The notes: generated from the sequence alone by a model not told the origin. A DNA stretch of 62,224 nucleotides from Acidobacteriota bacterium (GCA_029565065.1 JAKQOW010000148.1:1-62224), one strand, 5' to 3'; counted from the first letter of the stretch, positions 17,511 to 26,549 are shown. A program made the numbers and translations.

Positions 17511-18081
17511 GTCAGCCAGAAGGCCGTCATTCGATTGCAATCATTCATTCTTCCATGCGATCTCATTCTGACTTCCATTCACATCCATAGCCAAATTGCC
17601 CATAAAATTGACCGAGCGCCCAGACTGTGGCGCAGGCGTTATAAATTGTGTAACGATACTATCTGTTTTTTTCGTTACATCCCTCATCTTCAAATTCCTG
17701 TTCCGGCTTCTTGTCCAGTGATTCTGAACAGAAATCGGTAATCAACAGGGGCAACGCTACTACTACTGATCGTGTATCCCGCAAGCATTACCCAATCAGA
17801 TGAATTGCGTGCTGCCTCGACGCTCATAAGAACCGGCCTTATCAGAGGAGAGTGCATCTTCTCACGTCACCCACAACAGGTGTCCCACTGCTGCGGCTCT
17901 GGACCTTCCAGCCGGTGGCCGTGTCTCCGCCACAACGGGATGATCCCGACGACGGGTCTAACCCCAGAGTCGATCGACCGACATAACGGGTTGCCGATCC
18001 AAGCCCGGATGCTATACACTTGAATCCAGTAGCATCCGTGGTCGCGGTCAGTAGCCACATTCCAGCGCCCGAGGAACGTCG
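17511..18081. other. 571-bp intergenic region, no convincing gene
   Basis: Composition is mixed, with AT-rich stretches that match the atypical gene before it. Short open frames (for example 17535-17741 and 17772-18023) have no ribosome-binding site, no family resemblance and no coding-type codon pattern. A short CGGGA/TCCCG dyad lies near 17937-17949. The only regulatory feature I can support is the promoter at its right end. Confidence -1.
17991..18018 (+). promoter_or_regulatory. possible promoter of the GtrB-like gene
   Basis: TTGCCG (17991-17996) and TATACA (18013-18018) are spaced by 16 bp and lie about 65 bp before the ATG at 18082. Matches are moderate (4/6 each). Confidence -1.
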
Positions 18082-19053
18082 ATGGCCAAAACGGTATCAT
18101 TCATCCTCCCCTTCTACAACGAAGAGAACAACCTGCCGGTGTTATTCCAACGGCTGCTGGCGCTGTCGGCTCACCTGACCTGCGCGACGGAATTCGTCTT
18201 CGTCAACGACGGCAGCACGGACGGCAGCCTCGCCTACCTGGCCGGCCTGATTCCGCAGCACGACAATGTCCGGGTGGTGGACCTGTCGCGCAATTTCGGC
18301 CAGATGACGGCGGTGCACGCCGGCCTCCGGCATGCCGCCGGCGACGCGGTGATCATCATGGACACGGACCTCCAGGATCGGCCCGAAGCGGTGCAGGATT
18401 TCATCGCGGAGTGGGAGCGCGGCGCCGACGTCGTGTACGCCATCCGAGCCAACCGGAAGGAGTCGTTCATCAAACGCGCACTCTTCCGCAGCTTTTACGC
18501 CGTGTTCCGCCGCCTGGCCGAGATTCCCATCCCCGAGGAGGCCGGCCTGTTCAGCCTGATGGATCGACGCGTCGTCGACCTGCTCGTCGCCTTGCCCGAA
18601 CGAAACCGCTACATTCCGGGCCTGCGCGCCTGGATCGGGTTCCGCCAGGTGGGCGTGACGGTGGAGCGCGACCGCCGGGGCGACCAGATCCCCCGCCAGT
18701 CGTTCGTCGGGCTGATCAAGATGGCCTCGGACGCCATCTTCTCGTTTTCCCGGGTGCCGTTGCGAATCGCCACGACGCTGGGCCTTGTGGCGGAGTCGCT
18801 CGCGGTGGTCGCCGCAGCGGTCGTCCTGTACAAGAAGTTCGTATCCCACGTGGCCATCCCCGGCTGGACATCGACACTGATCAGCATTTTTTTCCTGGGT
18901 GCGGTCCAGTTGATCTGTCTGGGAATCCTGGGCGAGTACCTGGGCCGGATCTACGAAGAAGTCAAGCGCCGTCCGCATTACGTGGTTCGGCAGGTGCTGG
19001 GGTGTCCTCCCGACGCCGGTGCGGCCACAGCCCCAACGCCAGAACCGAAATGA
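18082..19053 (+). CDS. polyprenyl-phosphate glycosyltransferase (GtrB/ArnC-like)
   Basis: A 323-residue family 2 transferase with two C-terminal membrane helices (about 230-255 and 270-290), the GtrB/DPM1 layout. The catalytic domain shows ILPFYNEENN, VNDGSTDGS and MDTDLQDRPE (D94, D96, D99 region). These enzymes move a sugar from its nucleotide to undecaprenyl phosphate on the cytoplasmic face, supplying GT-C transferases such as those upstream. GAGGA precedes the ATG. Its 3' end overlaps the convergent YfhO-type gene by 92 bp. Confidence -1.
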   Translation: MAKTVSFILPFYNEENNLPVLFQRLLALSAHLTCATEFVFVNDGSTDGSLAYLAGLIPQHDNVRVVDLSRNFGQMTAVHAGLRHAAGDAVIIMDTDLQDRPEAVQDFIAEWERGADVVYAIRANRKESFIKRALFRSFYAVFRRLAEIPIPEEAGLFSLMDRRVVDLLVALPERNRYIPGLRAWIGFRQVGVTVERDRRGDQIPRQSFVGLIKMASDAIFSFSRVPLRIATTLGLVAESLAVVAAAVVLYKKFVSHVAIPGWTSTLISIFFLGAVQLICLGILGEYLGRIYEEVKRRPHYVVRQVLGCPPDAGAATAPTPEPK

Positions 19054-21310
19054 ATCCCGCGCCCGACACGAGCCAACTCGCCGTCCAGCCCGCCGGCTCA
19101 TAACGCATCTCCAGCCGGTGCGTTCCGGCCGGAATCATGACCGCTCGGAACAGGTAATCGGCACGGTGAATGGGTATGGACCGGTTGTCCAAGCGGGCGG
19201 TCCAGCCGGGGTACCACACGTCCCGGACCACCAGCAAACCATCCGTCGCCATGGCCAGTTCCAGTCGGAGCACGCCGCCGGATTCCGACACATGCGCGAT
19301 CCGCCCCGGCGGCGAGTCATCGACTGCCTGGCGCAAGGGGACGGGGCCGGCCGCTTCGACGAAAGGCGGCGACGGTCCTGCCGCCGCCAGGTCGCCGGCG
19401 TTCACGGGCGCGGTGCGCGCAGGCTGCCAGGTGGACCACAGCTGGAACCGGCCGCGGCCGCCCGCCACCTGATACAACCCGTACCGATGACTGGCGCCAG
19501 TGGGAAACACTCCGGTCAAACGGAGTCCGGCGTTTTCCAATCTCAACGGGCTGATGTACCAGCCCACCCCCAGACGCTGCATGAGCCGGATCCTGGGCTC
19601 CAACGCCGCCTGCTCAAACCACCGGCGCAGCTGCATCTGGCCGACGCTTTCCAGCCGATCCTGGGTGTCGTTGAATGCATAACACCCCCCGGACGTGAAA
19701 CCGGGATAGGCGTAGCCAGCCAGACGATGGAAACGCGAAATCCAAATGTCGCTGTCCGAAACGCCGAAATAGCGCAGGTCGGCCGGCGGCGCGTCCAAGA
19801 CGACGCGCGCAGTCGCCGGACCCGGCGCCTCCTGCCGGACCACCTCGAGCACGGGCACAGCCTCGGTGAAATGCTGGCGATCGGTGGTCGGAACCGCAAA
19901 CCGGCTGCCGGCGACCAATTCCGCAAGCAGGCACACGCCGATCGCCATGGACCGCCATTGCGCCGGCAGACGAATTCGCGGCGGTGGAGCGGCCAGCAGA
20001 ACCGTTACGATAACGCCGGCGGCCACCAGCGGAACAGCCACGATCGACGCCAAACTGCTTCCGGGAATCCGCGCGCCGGCAACCAGCACGACGGTGAGCG
20101 CAACTCCGAGCACGAACCACTGGGCCGGGCCGCGCAGCGGCAGGCGTTCGCAGCGATATACCCGCTCCAGCCCGATCGCCGCCGCCAGCAGGAAAGCGCC
20201 GGCGGCGTAAAAGGCGAATTTCTCCGTGTATCGTCCCCAGCCCAGCAGCGGCAGGCTGCCGATGAGGCGCCCCAAACCCGGCAACAAGGGAGACGCGGCC
20301 GCTAGCAGAAACGCCGTCCCGCCACCGCAGGCCCAGACTGCGGTGCGCCGCTGCCCGCCGTCCAACCCCAGCCCGATCAGGAGGAGCGACGACAGCCCGA
20401 TGAACATCGACGGCAGATAGGGCTGGCGACCGTCAGTGTACCGCCCGCCCGCAAAAACCGGGGCTATTCCCGAAGTCATGCCAAACGGATTGGGTATCCA
20501 CAGTCCGATGAAGCGGGCAGGATGCAGACTGTACAAGGACTTTCCGGTTTCCGCCATCACGTTTCGGGGGGTCTGATCCAGCAGCCGAAGCCCTTCCAGC
20601 GTCACTGGCAGGACGATGGCCGACGCCAAAAGGAGCGCCAGCAACACCCGGCCGACCGTCGAAACGAATCCGCGCCGGCTGCGATCACCCCACCCATGCA
20701 CGAGAGTCCGGATCACCGCCACCGCCGCCAGGCCGGCCGCCATGATCGGTTCGAACACCACCCCCACTCCGGCGCCAGCCAGAGCGAGGCAGGCAGCCGC
20801 CCGCCGGCCGCCGCCCTGCAGCAGCCATTCCAGGGCCAGGAGCAGCGCCGGCGCCAATGCGACATACGGCACCAGGTTGAGCACGCAGTGCAGGGACAGA
20901 ACGACACCGCTCAGCGCGTACGCCAGTCCGGCCACCGTCGCCACCGGGCCGGAGATGCCCCACCGCCGTGCCAAACGGCCGAAGGCGATCCCACCCAGCA
21001 GGAGGTGGCTGAGGATGAACACGTTCATGGCCGTCAGCGGATCCATGACTGCCCGGATCCAAGCCGGCGGATACCAGAGCAGATAATTGGGATTGCCGCT
21101 GATGTTCTGCCCGAAATTGTTCTGCGGGTTCCAGAGCGGAATCCGGCCCGCTTCCAGCTCGGCCGCGGTGACGGCCCACAGCGGATAGTGGAAGTTGAAC
21201 AAGTCGCGCTCATACAGCGTCTGCCCCTGCCAGAGCACCGGCGCCCAGCAGACGGCCGCCAGCGCCGCGATCGCGCTCGCCAGCAAGGCCAGACGAAGTC
21301 CCGGTCGCAC
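18962..21310 (-). CDS. YfhO-type multi-pass membrane protein (paralogue B)
   Basis: A 782-residue paralogue of the protein at 8193-10556: shared features are ERDLFNFHYPLW in the first loop, GNPNYLLWYPPAWIRAVM, SGVVLSLHCVLNLVPY and a C-terminal WYPGWTARLDNR domain followed by a final helix. Likely a GT-C-like enzyme that modifies a surface polymer with lipid-linked sugar. It starts with GTG at 21310, with AAGGAGG 9 nt upstream. The stop at 18962 lies inside the last 92 bp of the convergent GtrB-like gene, so the two C-termini are encoded antisense to one another. Confidence -1.
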   Translation of the reverse strand: MRPGLRLALLASAIAALAAVCWAPVLWQGQTLYERDLFNFHYPLWAVTAAELEAGRIPLWNPQNNFGQNISGNPNYLLWYPPAWIRAVMDPLTAMNVFILSHLLLGGIAFGRLARRWGISGPVATVAGLAYALSGVVLSLHCVLNLVPYVALAPALLLALEWLLQGGGRRAAACLALAGAGVGVVFEPIMAAGLAAVAVIRTLVHGWGDRSRRGFVSTVGRVLLALLLASAIVLPVTLEGLRLLDQTPRNVMAETGKSLYSLHPARFIGLWIPNPFGMTSGIAPVFAGGRYTDGRQPYLPSMFIGLSSLLLIGLGLDGGQRRTAVWACGGGTAFLLAAASPLLPGLGRLIGSLPLLGWGRYTEKFAFYAAGAFLLAAAIGLERVYRCERLPLRGPAQWFVLGVALTVVLVAGARIPGSSLASIVAVPLVAAGVIVTVLLAAPPPRIRLPAQWRSMAIGVCLLAELVAGSRFAVPTTDRQHFTEAVPVLEVVRQEAPGPATARVVLDAPPADLRYFGVSDSDIWISRFHRLAGYAYPGFTSGGCYAFNDTQDRLESVGQMQLRRWFEQAALEPRIRLMQRLGVGWYISPLRLENAGLRLTGVFPTGASHRYGLYQVAGGRGRFQLWSTWQPARTAPVNAGDLAAAGPSPPFVEAAGPVPLRQAVDDSPPGRIAHVSESGGVLRLELAMATDGLLVVRDVWYPGWTARLDNRSIPIHRADYLFRAVMIPAGTHRLEMRYEPAGWTASWLVSGAGFISVLALGLWPHRRREDTPAPAEPRNADGA

Positions 21311-21324
21311 GGCGATGAACCTCC

Positions 21325-21353
21325 TTGATCTAACTGAGCAGATCCATTATAGT
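21325..21353 (+). promoter_or_regulatory. promoter of ispD
   Basis: TTGATC (21325-21330), 17 bp, TATAGT (21348-21353, 5/6). It lies in the 63-bp divergent gap and ends 20 bp before the ispD ATG. Spacing and -35 box match the promoter proposed at 58059-58087. Confidence -1.
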
Positions 21354-21373
21354 TTCGCCCCAGGAGGGATGCA

Positions 21374-22078
21374 ATGCGCTACGCGGCGGCGATCCTGGCC
21401 GGCGGTGTCGGACGCCGGATGGACCAGACGGTTCCGAAGCAGTTCATCGATCTCAACGGGCGCCCCCTCATCACCTGGACGCTCCGTCCGTTCCTGGTGG
21501 TGGGGCTGTATCGGCCGGTGGTGGTGGCCATCCACCCGGATTGGCTCGATCACATGCGCCGGATCCTGGCGGCCCAAGGGTGGGAACGGTCGGTGGACGT
21601 GGTGCCGGGGGGCGCCACCCGCCAGGAGTCGGCGTTCCACGTGATCCAGGCACTGGAGGGCGCCCTATCCCCGTCGGACCGTCTGCTGATTCATGATGCG
21701 GCCCGCTGCCTGGTATCGCCGGACCTGCTGGACCGCTGTCGCGCCGCGCTCACGCAGCACGAGGCCGTGACCGCCACCGTTCCCAGCGTGGACACCATCG
21801 CCCGGGTGGCCGACGGCCGGGTGACCGAGATCCCGCCGCGGCAGGCCCTGCATCAGGTGCAGACACCCCAGGGCTTCGCCTTCGGCCTCATTCGCGAGGC
21901 CCACCTGGCGGCGCTCCGTGACGGCGTCGCCGACGTGTCCGACGATGCCGGTCTCGTGCTGCGCCTGGGCCGGGTGGTTCAGGTCGTCCCCGGCGATCCG
22001 TCCAACATCAAGGTTTCCAGGCCCGCGGATCTCACGCTGGCGGCCACCCTGCTCGGCAGTGCCGGCCCGGCGAGCTGA
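21374..22078 (+). CDS. ispD: 2-C-methyl-D-erythritol 4-phosphate cytidylyltransferase
   Basis: A 234-residue enzyme that transfers CMP to MEP in the non-mevalonate isoprenoid pathway, which also supplies undecaprenyl phosphate for the neighbouring glycan genes. The nucleotide-binding loop AAILAGGVGRRM (5-16) and KQF (22-24) are present, along with IHDAARC (106-112), DTIARV and QTPQGF. The usual VHDAARP has Cys in place of Pro here. GGAGGG precedes the ATG. Length fits the family (about 230). A TarI-like cytidylyltransferase for another sugar alcohol is a less likely alternative. Confidence -1.
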   Translation: MRYAAAILAGGVGRRMDQTVPKQFIDLNGRPLITWTLRPFLVVGLYRPVVVAIHPDWLDHMRRILAAQGWERSVDVVPGGATRQESAFHVIQALEGALSPSDRLLIHDAARCLVSPDLLDRCRAALTQHEAVTATVPSVDTIARVADGRVTEIPPRQALHQVQTPQGFAFGLIREAHLAALRDGVADVSDDAGLVLRLGRVVQVVPGDPSNIKVSRPADLTLAATLLGSAGPAS

Positions 22079-22094
22079 AGCCGCAAGAATTGCT

Positions 22095-22123
22095 TTGGCG
22101 CCTCCTGAGCGCTGGGTTAAAAT
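22095..22123 (+). promoter_or_regulatory. promoter upstream of the unrecognised gene at 22178
   Basis: TTGGCG (22095-22100, 4/6), 17 bp, TAAAAT (22118-22123, 5/6). Predicted start near 22130, giving a leader of about 48 nt. Confidence -1.
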
Positions 22124-22177
22124 ACAATCAATGCCGGGAATTCACCACTCCGGCAAAAGGCTGAACAACCGAGTTTC

Positions 22178-23035
22178 ATGAACAATCAACAACCCGCCGC
22201 CAAACCGAAAATCGCCTCATACTATACACGTGATTGCTTTGCGTTCTCCGCAGGCACGGAACTACAGGCCCGGCTGTTCGGTGAGATCCATTTCGACACC
22301 TACCACGTGCGCTCGCAGACCAAGCTGTCCGGTATCATTCAGTTGTCGCTGCCGCTGATCGAGCTGGGAGCCGACGACCTGTGGCTGCCTGAAATGATCC
22401 GGGCAGAAAATCCGGCCGCACTGAATGAGACGCCGCCCGATGGCGTGACGTACCGAGAAGACGCCTACCAGTCATTGCTGGAACACTACACGTTATACAA
22501 GGACAAGGTCGTCGAGACCATTCTCCGGTATCATCGGATCCGGCTGCTCCATCACCCCACGCTCAAACTCTTCTCCGAGATCGGCGAGTCGCGGAGCGAG
22601 TTTGAGGCCCGCTGCCTCGACATCCTGCACAGTGGAGTACAGGAAGAGCTGCGCGAGCTGCAGCACCGGTATGAACGGATGATGGATGGCATCATCCAGA
22701 AATCGGGTCTGAACTACATGCAGTCCATCAATGAGGACCCGACCACCGACCGCGTCATGTCCGGCCAGAAACAGATGATTTTTTCCACCCGCGACGGCCT
22801 GACCCGGATTTTCCAAGATCTCCGGGACCTGCCCGACCGCCCGCCGGCCGACCGCGCGCCCAGCAACGACGTCGAGGACGCACTGGCCAGCCTGTTCCAG
22901 CAGAGCTGGGCGGACGCCAAATCCGTGGCCGACCGCCTTCAGCAGCAGATCAGTCTGGTCGAAGAGTACGCCTTCCATCTCCAATATGGCGATATCGCCA
23001 TGGTCCAGCTTGCCCTGCTCTGGGAGCCGGCCTGA
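22178..23035 (+). CDS. protein of unknown function, helical
   Basis: A 285-residue cytoplasmic protein with no signal peptide or membrane segment. Residues 1-80 contain YYTRDCFAFSAG and LIELGADDLWLPEMI; residues 80-285 are mostly charged helix, likely coiled-coil (for example LLEHYTLYKDKVVETILRY, EELRELQHRYERMMDGII). It ends in ALLWEPA. I do not recognise a family. It has its own promoter and is followed after 51 bp by a radical SAM gene on the same strand, so a functional link is possible. The first Met at 22178 is kept although the ribosome-binding site is weak. Confidence -1.
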   Translation: MNNQQPAAKPKIASYYTRDCFAFSAGTELQARLFGEIHFDTYHVRSQTKLSGIIQLSLPLIELGADDLWLPEMIRAENPAALNETPPDGVTYREDAYQSLLEHYTLYKDKVVETILRYHRIRLLHHPTLKLFSEIGESRSEFEARCLDILHSGVQEELRELQHRYERMMDGIIQKSGLNYMQSINEDPTTDRVMSGQKQMIFSTRDGLTRIFQDLRDLPDRPPADRAPSNDVEDALASLFQQSWADAKSVADRLQQQISLVEEYAFHLQYGDIAMVQLALLWEPA

Positions 23036-23086
23036 CCGGGGATAGGCCGCGGCAACCCGGACAATGTTTGCGCATCAGATCCACCG

Positions 23087-24124
23087 ATGGCCGTATCTAG
23101 AATCCAACGCACCGCGCACCGGCTGAGATTGCTCCAGAGCTATCTCCGCCGCCGAACCGTCTGTCCGGGTCTGCCCGTGACCGCGATCATCTCCAGCACG
23201 TCCCGCTGCAACCTGCGCTGCCCCATGTGCCCGCGGGCCATCTCCGAGTTCGGCAACGCCGACATCGACTTCGATCTCTTCCGCAAGGTCATCGACGAGG
23301 GGAGCCGGTACTTCGAGTTCGCCGTGCTGCAGGGCGCAGGCGAACCGCTGCTGAACAAGGATATCGTCCGCATGGTGCGCTACTGCAAGGAGCGCGGCAT
23401 CCGGGCCGGTTTTTCCACCAACGCCACACTGCTGCGGGGCGACCGGGTCGACGAATTGCTGCAGGCCGGTCTCGATTACATCATTCTGGCTTTCGACGGC
23501 GCGACGCCCGAAGTCTATGAGCGATACCGAAGCGGCGCCCGCTTTGAAGAAACCCATCGGAACATCGTGGCGTTTCTCCAGCGAAAACGTGAGCTGCGGT
23601 CTCCCATTCACGTCACGGTCCAGATGGTGCGCCTGCCGGACAACGACTCCCAAATTCCGCAGTTCCGCAAGATGTGGCGCATCCCTGGCGTGGACCAGGT
23701 CCGGATCAAAGAGGATGAGATCGGCGTCGAGAACGTCTGCCTCCCCGCCGCGCCGACGGCCGCCAAGGCCAAGAACCCCTGCCATTACCTGTGGCAGGGA
23801 CCGATCTACATCGAAGAAACCGGCAACGTGTTTCCCTGCTGTCATGCCTGGACCGGACAGCCGCTGGGCAACATCCGGGAAGAGGCGCTGGAACGGATCT
23901 GGAACAACGAGCGCATGCAGGCGATGCGGGCCGCCCACATCCGCGGCGATGCCGGCGCCTTTCCCGAGTGCTGCGGATGCATGGCGGCCCGGCCGCGCCT
24001 GCCGCTCATCGTCGGCAGCTTCCTCGTCGACATGTACAGTGTGCGCAAGATCATCCCGGTGATCGAACGTTTGAACCTGCTGTTCCGCTTTGCTCTTTTC
24101 GAGAAGCAATCCAAGACGAATTGA
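23087..24124 (+). CDS. radical SAM protein with SPASM-type C-terminus
   Basis: A 345-residue enzyme. The [4Fe-4S]/SAM motif CNLRCPMC is at C41, C45 and C48, followed by LQGAGEPLLN (the GGE-like SAM contact) and FSTNATLL. The C-terminal part has FPCCHAWTGQPLGNI and ECCGCM, the cysteine layout of a SPASM auxiliary-cluster domain, used in peptide or carbohydrate modification. The substrate is unknown; no obvious precursor peptide is adjacent. It follows the unrecognised gene at 22178 and converges with the CYTH-CHAD gene. Confidence -1.
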   Translation: MAVSRIQRTAHRLRLLQSYLRRRTVCPGLPVTAIISSTSRCNLRCPMCPRAISEFGNADIDFDLFRKVIDEGSRYFEFAVLQGAGEPLLNKDIVRMVRYCKERGIRAGFSTNATLLRGDRVDELLQAGLDYIILAFDGATPEVYERYRSGARFEETHRNIVAFLQRKRELRSPIHVTVQMVRLPDNDSQIPQFRKMWRIPGVDQVRIKEDEIGVENVCLPAAPTAAKAKNPCHYLWQGPIYIEETGNVFPCCHAWTGQPLGNIREEALERIWNNERMQAMRAAHIRGDAGAFPECCGCMAARPRLPLIVGSFLVDMYSVRKIIPVIERLNLLFRFALFEKQSKTN

Positions 24125-24246
24125 GATCGGACGCTCCTCATCCAGTCGATGCCGGCGGTGGACGCCTCACCCCCACGCAGACTGCGGTGATCGTCATTGC
24201 GGCAAGTTGTTCGGAATACCGCTGAACCGGGCGGCGTCCCGCCGGA

Positions 24247-25779
24247 TCAGTCCGCTGCCTCCGGACCGGTCCCGGGTTCCATCGACGCGTCGATATCCGC
24301 GATGAGCCGGGGAAACTGCTTCCAGCGTTTTTCGAAGATACGGCGGCAATCCCGGGCCACGTCGTCCAGCCGCTGAATCATGCTGCCCACGAAGATCAGC
24401 GTCTCCGGCTGGTTTCCACCGGACTGCGCCAGCCGTTCGGCCATCTCGCGGAGCCTCGCCTGCGCCACCTGGGCGTCCTGGTGCTCGCCCAGGCAGTCCT
24501 GAAAGTCCACGCAATGATTGATAGCCGCGGTGAACGCCTCGGCGAACAGGTCGTTGAAAAATTCGCAGGTGTAGCGCAGCCGCTTGAATTGGATCCGAAT
24601 GCGATGCAGCTGGGCCGGCGTCAACTCCGCCGGACGGCGCTTGAGCCACCGCTGGAGCCGCGCCATCGCCGCCCGGATCAGCGGCGGGGCCGCGTCGTTG
24701 ATGCGCCGGCTGGGCTCGGACGGCGGCTGCCCGCCTTCGTCCGTCGCGATCCGCTCCAGTTGCGTCAGCAGCTGCCCGAATCGCTCGCTCGCCAGCGCGT
24801 CGTTCAGTGCGGCCAACGCTTCGGTGCGCACAGAATGCATGTGCTCCCGAATGGCCGCGGGCACCGATGGTCGGCCCGCCAGTTCGTCCGCGTGGCGGTG
24901 GATGTTCCACCGCATGATATCCAGATCGCGCACCTGGCCCAGCAACCCGGCGATCCAGGCCAATTCGGCCCGCAGGGCCTCCGCCTCCGCCTGGCCCAAC
25001 TCCTCGCCGAACAGCCGCAGGGCGAACCGCGCCCGCCGGGTGGCGACGCGGATATCGTGCACGAACTCCGGATCCAGGTCCATCCGGGCCCCTTCGATGT
25101 TGGCCCGCATCTTGAACGCCTGCCGGGACAGCAATTTGTGCCCCCCCTGACGAAGCGTGTCGCCGGTTTTCAGCTTCAATCGGGCCGGCACGGGCGCACC
25201 CGGCAGCAACGCGTTCACAACCTCCAGGCCATATACCATGAGATCTTGCGTCATCGGTTTCAGCCGGAACAGATCCCGCAGAAAGCTGCCGATCACCGCG
25301 ACCTCGGACTCCTGTCCGTCCGGAACCGAAAGACACACCAACCGCCGGCCCGCGATCCACTCCCGGACCAGGGGTCGGGCGAAAGACGCCTCGCTGACGC
25401 TGAGTTCGAACACCTGCCCGGACCGGGCGGTGAGGTGGTGCATCTTCCGGCGGACACTCACGCGGAGCACCGGCAGCAGGCGCTGTCCTCGCCACTCCAC
25501 CGGTGCATCGTCGGGCGGCGGCGGGACCGCGGGGCCCTCTTCAGTCAACGCGTCCGCCGCCAGCGCCGGCTCCGCCCGAAGCCACCGCCACTGCGCCGGA
25601 TCCACGATGCCGAGCAGGCGGATCCCCCGCCGAAACAAGCTGCCGGAATGGGTGTCGTAAAAAGTGCCCTGCCACGCCTCGTCTCCGGCCGCATCCAGAA
25701 CGTATCCCAGGTCCGTCAGGCCGTCCCGGATCCGACGCTGGCTCCCCGTGAAGAAATAATACCGCTCGACGGCTGTCAT
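24247..25779 (-). CDS. CYTH-like plus CHAD domain protein
   Basis: A 510-residue protein. Residues about 1-190 resemble a CYTH/triphosphate tunnel domain (FYDTHSGSLFRRGIRLL) but the N-terminal ExExK signature is not evident, so catalysis may be lost. Residues about 215-500 are a CHAD domain: DPEFVHDIRVATRRAR, GQVRDLDIMRW, HRIRIQFKRLRY and a matching helical second half. CHAD domains are basic helical bundles that bind polyphosphate and localise to polyphosphate granules. Last gene of a minus-strand run starting with two Tmk-like kinases; the gap to the phosphoesterase upstream is 27 bp. Confidence -1.
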   Translation of the reverse strand: MTAVERYYFFTGSQRRIRDGLTDLGYVLDAAGDEAWQGTFYDTHSGSLFRRGIRLLGIVDPAQWRWLRAEPALAADALTEEGPAVPPPPDDAPVEWRGQRLLPVLRVSVRRKMHHLTARSGQVFELSVSEASFARPLVREWIAGRRLVCLSVPDGQESEVAVIGSFLRDLFRLKPMTQDLMVYGLEVVNALLPGAPVPARLKLKTGDTLRQGGHKLLSRQAFKMRANIEGARMDLDPEFVHDIRVATRRARFALRLFGEELGQAEAEALRAELAWIAGLLGQVRDLDIMRWNIHRHADELAGRPSVPAAIREHMHSVRTEALAALNDALASERFGQLLTQLERIATDEGGQPPSEPSRRINDAAPPLIRAAMARLQRWLKRRPAELTPAQLHRIRIQFKRLRYTCEFFNDLFAEAFTAAINHCVDFQDCLGEHQDAQVAQARLREMAERLAQSGGNQPETLIFVGSMIQRLDDVARDCRRIFEKRWKQFPRLIADIDASMEPGTGPEAAD

Positions 25780-25806
25780 CCCGTGCCCCGTCCGGCGGGG
25801 AGTGGC

Positions 25807-26535
25807 TCACACGCCCCGCAGTTTGATTCCCCGCAGGTATTCACCGCCCCGCGCCCCGGGCACCGCGCGCTCCGCCAGGTCGGCCACCAGATCGGCCACG
25901 GCGTACCGGAACCGGACGATGCGTGGGCACCGGATGGCCGGCCCGACAAAATCCGCCACGGCGAAGGCGCCGCGCGGGTCGCCGTCCACGGGTCGCCCCA
26001 CCGAACCGCAATTGATGACACGGATGCCGGCGGCCATCTTCGTGAACGGAATGTGGGAATGCCCGCACACCAGCGCCCGGGCGACCGGATCGATCCCGGC
26101 CCGCCGGATGGCCTCGGCGGTCACGCTGGGGTAAAGATACTCCTCATCGGATTGGGGCGTCCCATGGACCACCTGGGCGCGCACGGAATCAAAATCCAGG
26201 TGCAGGAAGTCCGGAAGCGTAGCCAGCCATTCCCACTCCGCGTCGCCCAGCTGCCGGGCGGTCCAAACCAGGTGGGCGGCGTTTTTCCGTTTCAGCCACC
26301 GCTTCTGGCGTCTCGCCTTGCCTTGCAGTGACAGGATTTTGCGTTCCACGTTGCCGCGTATCGCCAGGGCGGACCGCTCCTGGAGCAGCCGGATGACTTC
26401 CACGGGGTGCGGGCCGCCGCCGATGATGTCGCCGGCTACGACGAGACGCTCTGCCCGAAGCAGCCGGGCGCGCTCCAGAGCGGCGCAGAGGGCGGGAAAG
26501 TTGGCGTGGATATCCGACAGGAACGCGACGCGCAT
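25807..26535 (-). CDS. metallophosphoesterase (calcineurin-like, YfcE/MJ0936 type)
   Basis: A 242-residue cytoplasmic phosphoesterase. Metal-binding motifs: FLSDIHAN (D8, H10), VAGDIIGGG, RGNVE, VVHG and CGHSHIPF, followed by NCGSVGRP. Likely hydrolyses a small phosphodiester or phosphomonoester. It sits between the Lys-rich small protein and the CYTH-CHAD gene with gaps of 14 and 27 bp, so the same operon is likely. The exact substrate cannot be told from sequence. Confidence -1.
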   Translation of the reverse strand: MRVAFLSDIHANFPALCAALERARLLRAERLVVAGDIIGGGPHPVEVIRLLQERSALAIRGNVERKILSLQGKARRQKRWLKRKNAAHLVWTARQLGDAEWEWLATLPDFLHLDFDSVRAQVVHGTPQSDEEYLYPSVTAEAIRRAGIDPVARALVCGHSHIPFTKMAAGIRVINCGSVGRPVDGDPRGAFAVADFVGPAIRCPRIVRFRYAVADLVADLAERAVPGARGGEYLRGIKLRGV

Positions 26536-26549
26536 GCCGAATCCCTCCG

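Noticed and set aside
17535..18023. Two short plus-strand frames (68 and 83 codons)
   Set aside because: No ribosome-binding site, no coding-type codon use and no recognisable motif.
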